From Bimastos eiseni (taxonomy: Eukaryota; Annelida; Clitellata; Crassiclitellata; Lumbricidae), in the NCBI GenBank assembly GCA_959347315.1, contig OY365810.1, positions 7,332,598 to 7,396,597 on the forward strand: a DNA stretch of 64,000 nt, written 5' to 3'. The notes below the pieces were generated by a model. The model was not told where the DNA came from. It ran no database searches and saw only the letters and a program-made list of their open reading frames with translations. Below, one piece after another: positions 25,698 to 37,600 of the stretch. Made by a program: the position numbers and the translations under genes. Positions within the stretch are counted from its first letter, which is position 1. Every line of letters starts with the position of its first letter.

Positions 25698-28600
25698 GCA
25701 GCAATCTAAGTAAATCAATGAGATAACTTTCTTAGGAAGCACGACTATAAAGCAGTTGATAAAAAAAATGGTGACCAACAGACTACAACAACACTCAATA
25801 TTCAACACACTGTAAAATTTATTTTCAATTTTTATTATTGCCAAAATGTCGTTATTCACTCACTCGTCCATTTCACACGAATCGTCTGCTTGGAAATGGT
25901 ATGTTCGATTTTCTAGAAAAGAAACACTTCGTCAATAGCAACACACATTCACGTGAATTTTTTTTAATCATATAAACAATTAAAAAATTGTAACGTACCA
26001 GCAATACGAAATTGATATAGAGCCTTTCAAAAAATTTCACAAATCACAGTTTTCAAACATCAGCAAAGGTGCATACATATACTGCTTTGAAGCAGCATGC
26101 AATATTCCTTGTCTAACAACATCTTGTGACTGCCATAATCATTGATTGACCATGATCTTATCTCACCATTGCAACCAAGTAATGTCAACCTGCATTTCCA
26201 CTACAATACATGAACCAAGAATGGCCAGTCCAAGTGAACACACTGAAAGAGAACTGTCTCTAAGAGTCTGGATTTGGACACAATTTCTCCCTAAGATTTA
26301 ATTACAAGATTTCTCAAAAAAGTCTCTCAATAAGATATCTCTACAAGGTTTCTCTCTACAAGTTCACTACAGGATATGATCGTTATTAGACAAGAAGAAA
26401 GGCCCACAGATACATCTACAGAAGAAACACCAATTATAAACTAACTAACAGCTAGCATAACAAAGCCAAACATCTGTTACAACAGTTTTACAGCAGTGTG
26501 CTAAGAAATAAAAGGTCAGTGAGGAATTTATGAGAAATTATGAACAGCCAACAGATGAAGATTCATCTTCCTCAAGCAATGAAGACTATTAAATGCAGTG
26601 GACAAAATCAAGACTCACTGGAACTGGAGATCAGGTCGAAGCATTTCTTTCCTGGATCCTCAGGAACGAGCTGTGAATAAACCACAAACACACATGCTTT
26701 GAATTTTAAATCGAACAAGAACAATGCATGCGAGAATTTACATTCAGAGAATGTGGCAACTTAACCTGCAATCTTCTGCACTCCTAGTTAACCCAACTAT
26801 AATAAGCACACTGACCACTTTCAACAGGAAGACCAGGAGGCAAGTAAGAGGACTCAATAACTGCACACATAAGCTAAGGCTGAGTAAATGAAGTCGCCAA
26901 CACTTCGCACCCAAGGCAGCCTCGTGGGACTTTTTATTGTAACTCGGAAGCAAACAGTCAGTTTTCTTCGGGTTCTCTGCCTACAAAGGCAGGGTTGCAT
27001 ATCCAGTGTCACCATTCGTCACATTTTTCGGCTCTCTCCTTCAACTTAAACCCTCTTTCATCATTCAGTCCAATAACATTGTTATCAATCTTTCCATTGT
27101 CTTTTTCCTTCTATTCTTCCCTTTATTAGAGTTCTTAGGCGGGAGTCTCCTCTCATTATGCAGCCCAACTGTTTTCTCCGTTGGCTTCTAATTATTCCAA
27201 TCAGGGATCCTTTCTTGTCCACCACTTGTAGTCTCTCTTCATTTGAAAGTCAGTAGAAAGCAAATATACACACCTTGACCTGACAGGTGAGAAGATTTAA
27301 CTTCACTGGTTCCTTTGCAGTCTGCAAAAAAAAAATGCACAAGATTCACTCACAAAAACACCTAAACAATATTTCACAAATACAGACACACAAATAGTAA
27401 CACAGCCATGCATTTCATACAGAGAAGTGGCTCCAAATGATGTTCATCACGAGCAGAACATGTTAAACATACACTCAGCTCCCTCGTCTCCGATTAAGAT
27501 GAACTGACTTCACACATAATAAGTAAACAATTATTCCTACAATATATATATATATATATTCAAAGATAAATCTATATAAAGTACACACAAAATATGTAAA
27601 GCACATTTAAATTTGCTAAATTTGTACACTGTGTAATGTGTATTAATTAAACACCATCATCTGATGTACCAAATGATGTAACTGAGCAATTCTGAGTGAA
27701 GGACCTGCTCGAGCCCCCACACAGTAACCAACAGAGACTCCAACCCAGACGATTAGAATCACAAGGTCAGCGCTTCAACCAATTGGCCACTCTGTCCCAC
27801 ACATCAGAAGCCTCAATGAAGCAGACAAAGACAAGACTCAACAAATCACCAGAAAGATTTTCAACAGATAATAGTACTTTACAGTGTCACTTGAAGCAAC
27901 TACTGACTGGTGTTCTGTACATTATATAACAGACCAAGAGAAAGACATTAGATAAGATATATGGGTATTGCATTGCATTTATTAATTTATATAGCACAGC
28001 TCACCAAAAGGGGCCACTCAGTAGCACCCTCAATGTGACAACTCCTAGAGTAGAAAAGGTTCTGAGGAGTGAGAAGGATGCAGGAATAGACCCAAAAGGA
28101 TTGGTAAAATGAAGGAAGGGCATTCCATAGGGAGGGCCCAATGGCAGCAAAAACTAAAGTTTGGGCCATGAATGCAATCTCTGAGATATTTTACACCAAT
28201 AACCAATTGGGACTTAACGACAAAAACAAGAACTAGTTAGTACTGGTACTAACATCGGAATGACTAATTGAGAGAATGCCATCTTTTACAGTACAGCGTC
28301 GTTTCTGCCAGACTTTCTTAATCTTTCCTTCGCTCTTCTTAAGTAGATATCCATTCTTTTCGTGGCCATGCACCTTGTTCCCTTTCAGCTGATGAAGGCT
28401 GTAGCCAGATGGCGCTGGTGTCGTCTAAAACATCAACACAGAAAATCCAGTAATCGCCAATCAGCCAAATAGAATATTCGTCAAAACTAAAAGAGTTAAA
28501 ATTCGCACTGCAATGCGTGCAAAATAGAACTAAAATTTGCCAGTAAAACGTATAATTCCTTAGCTCTTTTTTCCAGAGTAACACCATTCACAGTCAATTA

Positions 28601-31600
28601 CAACAGACAGATGTTGCACATATAAATATTAATACTATTATTATTATTAATACATTATTATTATTATTATTACATTTACTATGTGCTTAATATTAACCAA
28701 TCAGCAGTCTAGGGCACCAAGCAATTGTGAGTGAACAACTTGCTCAAGATCAATATACAGTAATCATCTCAAAAATGGCTTGAACTGGTACTAACTGCAT
28801 CACGAGGCGAGCATCAACAATTCGGCAATGATGTTCAACACGGAATATTGCCATATGGATATCTTTTATGTCGTTTGCCTCACTGAATTATAAGACATTT
28901 TGAAGTCTTTTAAAGTCATCAATAAGAATCCAAATGGAACCTCTTTGTAGGATGCCATTCGTTCCTTGAGTGCATCCCTCAGGTCCGAGAGCTGTCGTCG
29001 TTCCAGTCCCTGCTTCGACTTCAGCCGTTCCAGCGTCGTCACAAGATTCTCGATGTAGGACCGGAAGTGTTCCATCATCTTCATACCTTCCTGGAAAAAA
29101 CTGGAATACAGAGACAGTAATAGAGGATCAGTTCCTTAAGCCATCCTTGGACCACAATTAACATGAAGTTATAGTGAGTTTTCCGGCATATGAGGGCAGA
29201 TGGTTGGCCCACTCTTCCCACTGATAGTGTGTGGTCAATGTACTCATTTTAGCCAAATGATACACTTCTGTCTTCGTGAGAATTTTAATTCTCAACCTCT
29301 CGACAGACAGCAACCATTATTAAACCATAGTGGTGAAAAAAGTAATACCAAATCATTTGAAAAAATATCTTTGCATTCCCTTCAAAATTTAGCATAGTAT
29401 ATAAAGATTTTTCATGCAGTTTTTAATTGACAATGCATGACAAAAAATTAAATGACAGACATTATTTCAAAGATGCTATAAAATTAAATCCTTCAAAAAA
29501 ATGTGATTTCTAGAGCGAATGTGTATATCCAAGTTTGAAATTTTTGGGATGCTTTAAATTGCATGTGGTCAAAATATTTATATCACTATTGGCAAACAAG
29601 CCATGGGTTACACACCCACTGCTGCACTAAACTTTTGCTTGATAAATGTGATATACAGAAAACATTTAAAAACTATCAGTTAATACATTGCGGAAATAAA
29701 GGACCATAAGATTTCTGAACCGAGTTTCACGAACTAGGCCACAAGAAATTTGAGATGACCAAGTGATTCAATTAAGACTACTTGGACAAGAGTCATGGAG
29801 AAGTATCAGAGCTAAGTTGAAAAAGTATTCAAAATTGTCATAAAACTTGATCCAGGACAGAGTGAAATCAAATTTTAGCCTCAGTCATGTTCATCCGAGT
29901 TATATCACAAGACAGAGAGAGAAAGAATAAAGAGAAAACGAAAGATCTAATAAATTATGACTCACTTTGTCTGGGCCTGGTAGTATTCAACATAACTCTG
30001 GAGCAGGTCAACTCCCTTCTTTGTCTTGATTTCGTTCACTTTTATCAGGTACTAAAATTCAAATTTTTTAATTAGTATACCCATTAAAACAAGCAAGCAT
30101 TCCCTCACCAAAAAAAACATCAACGTCAGGAAGAATGGCATAATGAGATTTTCACAATAAACTCAATAGTTTTGTCTGCAGATTTCTACAAATTTTACTT
30201 ACTGACTACTAAAACTGGCTGTTTACTCTAAATAGATAGCTGAATCAAAACTGATTAACTAACTTTACTGACATATGAAACTGACTGGATTTCTGTTCAA
30301 TGACAGGCAAACATATGGATCAGCTAGTAACGAATTCGATCATAAACATGTGACTTTTGAACCCTTGTTCAGTGCCCTTTCCTTCAGGCTCGGCTGAGCT
30401 ACGGCGACATACAAATCGCTATAATATAATTATTATTATTATATCATGTATAAAATAATGCAGTCACCACCTAAATGGCTACAGAACATGCAGGAATTAA
30501 GGAAGCTAGTAATTAATTAAACTAATTAATTAATTAATTAGAGCATAGACACACAAAAAAGTCTAGTGAGGGCAATGATCTTCCCTACAGTACTATATGG
30601 ATGCAAGACGTGGACAATAACAAAGAACATGGAGGAGAAGATCAACGCACGCAAAATGTGGATATGGAAGAAGATGCAGAGAATATCATGGACGGAGAAA
30701 AAGACAAACAAAGGGGTTCTCAGGAAGATTGGAGTTGAGAATGATGAGACGGAATGAACCTGGAGGAATTAAGGGATGTGACTTCGAAAAGAAAGAAATA
30801 GAGAGGGTTGATCATGACGGTCGTTAAGAGTTCAACTAACTGACTGCTCAGGGTGACAAGGTGAGTAATTAATTAAGAAAGCAGGTATATTCTTTTTAAG
30901 CAAATTGCCATTCATGCATTGGCACACAGACATTTAATAAACACAGTTAACAGAACCAAGCATAATTGAACTAGATACCAAGGTGATTTTGTTAGCACAT
31001 TCTAGAATGACACTTTCAGAAAGGTTCTGAAAAGGCACAATAGAAAATGTTTAAAAATAGACACTGAAATACCTTACCTCACACATTTGAAACTGCAAGA
31101 CTTGACGCTCTCGTTCCATTTCCTCCGCAATCTACAAAGTAATTTGCATAACAAGTGTCACCCTAAGAAGATGGAGAGTAGTCCTTTAATATAGCCCCAC
31201 ATAATGACCTGCTTTCACGACTAGAAGGTGTCAGCACTTTCATTAAAATAAGTCTCAGCTACAATGGCAGGTTGCCAAGTCTCTCTCTCACCATCTGATC
31301 TACCCACCAACAGTCTATGGTCAGTGTACTTTCGCCTCAAGTGAAGGTTGCTCGAGGCACAAGTGGAGCCGAATCCTCTCGATAGAACGGTAAGCTAGCC
31401 ACTACATTGTTGTGCACCCCAATGGTACAAAATAGTATTAATATTACCATTAAATAATATTTAGATGATTTAAAATAAACTAGCAAGTAAGTGAGAAAGT
31501 ATATACTTTATTGACCAATGGATTATCCCACTTTGGTAAACGTACTGTCATCTAACAAAAACTAGAGCTATTTGGCTCAGTCTCGATCCTTTGCTTCAAG

Positions 31601-34600
31601 TGGTTCTTCTCTCTGGAATACGCTTTCTCCTTCTGTTCATTCTAAACTTCTCTCTGGCAGTTTCTCATCCTCATTTGCCTTTCTCAAGACCTGCTTCTTT
31701 TCACAGGGGCTTGCAGACTCGCTTATGAATGGTTCACCTTACTAGCAGCGTCTATATATGCCTAAATACAATACAATATATAAAAACAACAGTTTAAAAA
31801 TAATTAGCATTCTAAAAATAAATGCTTTGGACCAAAGGCTGTTGGTTGGGAAATATGTGGGCATTAACATGAGAGCAAAGAGAGTAGTGTGTGGATTTAG
31901 TTGGTGGTCTGTGCACGATGCGACCTGGGTACATCAGGACTGCGACCAAAGAGGTGAGCCTAAATGAGCTTAAGACTAGAAAGACAAAGTTCGCGGCTTA
32001 CTTCGGCTCCAGAGACCTCCGTCTTGATCATTCCAGCATCTTTAGCCAACTGTTTCTTTTCCTTTTCAATTTTATTGCTGTAACAATCAATTAAAAGAAG
32101 GTTCTTAATGAATAATGCATCTCACAAATTAAGCCAGCTGTCAGATTTGGTCTAAAAATACTATAGACAATTCACAACAGATATTGCTATTGCAAACAAC
32201 AATTAAAATGTTTCAATACGCAGAAGAAATTTCGAATATCAATGTAAATGTCTTGAGGTATACAGTAAAATAGCATTTTACATTCAAAACTGAAACATCA
32301 TGGATTTGTGAATATTGCAAAGACACATAGTAACGACCCTTGGCAAAACATTAAAATAAAAGTGCATCTGTCACCAAACAGTATTATTCGGTATTGGCAT
32401 GAAGCAAAAATTAATGGCAAATCCTAGTAAACAATAGCCCTAAGTCAAAGACCACAGGCTCTGTCCATTGCCAGAGAAAATGTCAGAACAGCAGCAAATG
32501 TGAGTCTTCGTGCATTCCACTAGGTACATCAGAGCTTTAACCGTATTTTATATGTCTTCCGTAATGTAGCATAAGACAAGCAAGTAATTGTAAGGCAATT
32601 TCAAAGGAATAACTGGTAAGATGACGCGCTCTTGGGCAGAAAAATAAGTCGTGCGTAATGTAATGAAAGGCACATATCGTCGGCCATTTCATCTCAAAAA
32701 AATATAAAGATCAGACACACAGTAGTAAAGTAAAAACATGTTCTGTTTAATGCCTCACCATTTACTATCATAATCTTTCCATGCTTTGTCAAATGGCTTC
32801 TTAAGATCACCCCTGACACCACCGAAATCACCATGAAGGAATGTATCCAGTGGAAATATGACGAGGTTGTTCAAGTTTTGCATCTAAAAGAGAAACAACA
32901 AAAAGGTTTATAATCCACGTCAAACAAAACTGACCAAACCGATTGTTATATAAACCGTCCATCAGCATGTCACTGCTAATAAAATCACCTGTGACGCAAC
33001 ATCACAGCAAATTTCTGCAGTTCTATAGGACAATACTCTAAGGCAGGACTCCTATCTGCTGCTTGCGCTTGCCAAGATAAAAACGGTGGATGGTTGTAAA
33101 ATACTGTGCATTGGGATGTAAGTAAGTGGATGATGGGCAACCGTGATATGGTTAAATCATCCGCCAAAACTAAAAACTTTTTCTTAAGTCAGCACCAAAA
33201 TATGTTTGCAGATATGATTCAATCAATCTATCAATCAAAAAGACCAGACAATCAAGATGTCTACTCAGAGATGCTCCTGGTTCAACCATGACAGGTAAAG
33301 GCAGATTTCAGAGAGGTATAAAATGCAGACAAGGAGTTCTTAGGTATGAGACACAGCTCTAGGGGAGCCCACGCCAGATGGTCGCCCTACGACCGATTAT
33401 ACAGTCTGTTCTAAAAATCAACCTGATTATGAGCATGGTTAATTAATTTATATAGCTCCAAGATAAAAATGAAGATGATGATAATGACTCACCAAATTTT
33501 TCAACAAACCCGAAAGCTGCTTCGTTATGATGGAAAACTTTTCAAAAGCGACGCTGACATCGTGCTCTGGTTCACGCTGAGAATTCTGACCCAACTTCTC
33601 CAAATTCTCTGATAGGCAATTGTCACTGGCTACGTACACTACAAAACCATGCAAACGGTTCATTGACTCGCAGCCAGCCAATTGCAAGCATCATTACCAG
33701 CAAGATTAGAGAGACAACCACTGAATTGGGATTTGCGCAGACATCGACAATGTGTACCATAATAATTTGAATTCTGATTGGTCAATGTCTTGTCTTCATT
33801 TTATGAGATCATATGCACAGTGTGTAATGTCAAATGGTTCACCGACTAATAGTTGGAGAAAAAACGGTTCACAGACATAAGGTTCATGACCAAAAAGCTA
33901 TTATTTGCCCACTGCATTCAGTAAAAAAGAAGTTGGATTGATAATAATGCTTGCTTAAACAGAAGTTGGATTGATGAAAAAATTCTCACAAAATAAATGA
34001 TACATAGATGAAAACAATGCTTGATGAAATAGAATTTGGATAATTGAAAAGAATTCTTGCATAAACACAAGTTGGATTAATAAAAATAATTCATGCTGAA
34101 GTAGAAGCCGGATCAGCAAGCATAATTATCATCAATCCAACTTCTATTTCACCGAATACAATGGGAGAATCAGGGCTTGAAGTGAGACAGTATGAAATAG
34201 TGTGCCATACCGGCACCTCTTTTGGCCGACTACAAGCAAACCATTACTAATCCAGACCAACAAGCCATAAATGGCAGGAGAGGGGAATGGTTTTGTAACC
34301 ATACCTGCACCTCTATTTTCTCACTTCAAGCACTGGGGAGAATAACAACTTATTGGTCATGAACCTGTTGTTGGTTAACTATTTGTTGTCAACTATTTAT
34401 CAGTGAACCATTTGTCTTCAATCATTTGTGCATGAAATATTTGTCATGGAACATTTTCAACAGCAACATTGGAGAGACACCGCTGACTCCTCTGAGATCG
34501 GCCTAGTGCAGACCAGATCCAGGCAGGTTTTAGGTTTTAAAACAGACAGACAGCTCAGCAATCTGGAAATGTTTCCCATATTGATAGCTACCCATTAGTG

Positions 34601-37600
34601 CATCCATGTTGAATTGGCTGCCATGTGAATGCAAAGTCCAACCACGGAAGTAATCTTGAGGGCAGATGTGTTAGCAACGAAACACCATCTGGAACTCATA
34701 CACCAATGAGCTCCCCTAATTCTTTATATGGGAGCATTCAAAGATTTTCTGCTGGTTTGGTATTCATCAGTGGCCTGTAGAGTGGCTGCAAAACCTCCCA
34801 TAACTCCAAATACTATGCCTTGCTATTAAATCATCGAATCCAAATGGCAAATGACCTTTACACGTCTGGGGCTTGACAATTTCAAAACAGGAACCAGTCT
34901 ATCTATATTGCATGTGGACCAACTCTAAATTGTGGTTGGGTTTTAGCCAAAAATATCTTTTGAAATGCAAAAAAATCAAAAGTGGACTTAACAAATGCTA
35001 TGAAGCACAGACTTCAACACAGTAGAATAGAAAATATATATAAAACTTATCTAGAGTATGAAAACATAACTACAAATATATATAAGACTTATCTATAGTA
35101 TATAAATAAATCGCATTCAAATAATAACTGTTTACCTAATATAATATTATCATAATAATATAAACATCATAAATACATACAGTTGCCTGAGCTGTAGATG
35201 GCCTTCAGAGCCTTCTTCATCTTATTCAATCCACTCCGATCATAGTCGAGTGTCTATGATAGCAAATTCAGAATGGAAGATATTATCATTAAGAAAATAA
35301 GTATGTAATTATTAGAATCAAATAGCATTAACCTCAGTAACACATTAACAGCAAACACTGCATCAGTCAACAGAACCATGAGAAAGTAAATACAACAGAA
35401 ATGTCATATATCACTAGTTTTAGCCGATTAGAGGAAACCGAGTCATGCAGAATGAGTGCAGCACTGAGCACCTCAGAGCAGTTTCTCTAAGTGCTATATA
35501 AATTTGTGATAACAGTTACCTTAATTTTCCATGAAGATGTATGGGCAAAAGTGTATTTTAGCTTATTTTATTATGCCATTGTTCTTCCAGTGCATTTTAG
35601 AGTATTTTATTATTTGACTTGAATAGATGTCCAACTGTAGCTTAAATGGAGATGGGATCGATGAAAAAGAAGAACATGCAAGTAGAAACTGGACTGATGA
35701 AAGAAAGTATGCTTAAATGGAAGATGGATTGATGAAAATATCATGCTTAATTAAGTAGAAGTCAGTTTGATGCAAGAATGTCGATATGACAGACGTAAAC
35801 AAAGTCGTGTAAGCAAAAACTCGATTGATGAAAAGAAATATACCTAAATGAAAGCTGGATTGATGAATAGAAATATGCATGAATAGAAGCTGGATCGATG
35901 AAAATATCATGCGTAATTAGAAGCTCGATTGATGACAAAATGGTGTCACGATGGAAGCTAGTGGAATTTCTTATTATCAACATGTTTTTAAATTAAATAA
36001 ATATAAAATACACTTTAAAATTTCCTTTCATTGCTCCCGCTTCCATTTCAGCTTATTATTATTATCAATGCAGTTTCTACTTAAAAATACATGATATAAT
36101 GATGGAATAATTAAATACAATAATAAAATATAATATAATTAAATACGCTAAAATACACTTTTACCAACATATGAATAAAACTATATGTAATTCATAACTG
36201 TGAAAGTCTGACAACGTCATCATAACATAATCGCTACCTGAAGAATTTCATCTACACTGGTCAATATTTAGAAAACGCATTTCATCTACGCCAGTTAGTT
36301 AATATTTAGAAAATGCATTTCATCTACGCCAGTTAGTTAATATTTAGAAAACGCATTTCATCTACGCCAGTTAGTTAATATTTAGAAAACGCATTTCATC
36401 TACGCCAGTTAGTTAATATTTAGAAAACTGGCACATTAAACAGATTAAATTTCAATTAGTTCACACAAAGCAAGTCATAAACGATATGATAATCATGAAT
36501 ACGAACAAGATCAAACGAAAGTTACCGAAGGTAACTTAATCACTCATTTATTCTACCATTCTATATCTCCCTCAACCAAAGTCGTCAGACAGTGATCATG
36601 AAGTAAAACGGGAGATTTTACTATAATGATTATTATATTATTATAATGAATATGACACTGCTGGACAACCTTGCCTGGAATCATTGCATAATCACGTAAT
36701 GCTGAAAATGGCCGATTTTTACCCACCCCATCCCCTCTGTAACGCATCGTAACGTTTCTATAGACCCACCCACCCAACCTCCTGAGCATTACATACTTAT
36801 TTTTGAAAAGTCAGTGTAGTTTTACCTGGGCCTAAATAGTCCCAGGTTTCCAAATTTAACCTCCATCAGTGATAGATAATATTCAATATGATGTTTTAAC
36901 TTCGATTTCGCCACTGTGTTTAGGCTACTAGGCAAAACACTAGTTTAGTGTAAATTTATATGCCAGGTCTACTAGCCTTACAGCTTAGCTTCGCTTGGAA
37001 CTGAATTTTGAACTCAGCGGGTGTGCCCCAATTGTGTCTTTCTTAACTAACGCAGGTATCACTACATTCACCAGACCTCTTTAGAAAGCGGGTCCGCCAA
37101 TTTGCGCGGAAGCTCCGTTCGATTTTTGTGCTCCTAACTAGTATCGCATTTGCATGTTGGTCGTCACAAGGTGTTTAACCAATACGCCTTCAGATGATGC
37201 GATTGAAAATGGCGGTTGTTTTAATATCAAATCAAAAATTCTTACAATTTCGGAAGTCAAATGCAGACGATTTGTCGTGTCATTTGCTCTGACTTGATTT
37301 AGCTTGACTTTGATTTGCTTTGACTTGAAGCCATCAGTAATCGCAATATTGATGCATAACAAATGGACTTGATTTGCATATTGAATTTCGCTGTGCTTTC
37401 GTATGACATTTCAAATTAACCATGCCTTTCTGAAAACATTCAGGTGAGCTGAGAAATTGGGAGAAGCACGTTTTGTAGAATATCGCCGAAGCATTCCGTT
37501 CATGAGTCTTCATGACTAAAGGAAAAACTTAATCTTTGTTTTTAGCTTAGATTGAGTATTTTTAATTAATTACCAACTAGTTCAAAAATGAAAGGCGTTA

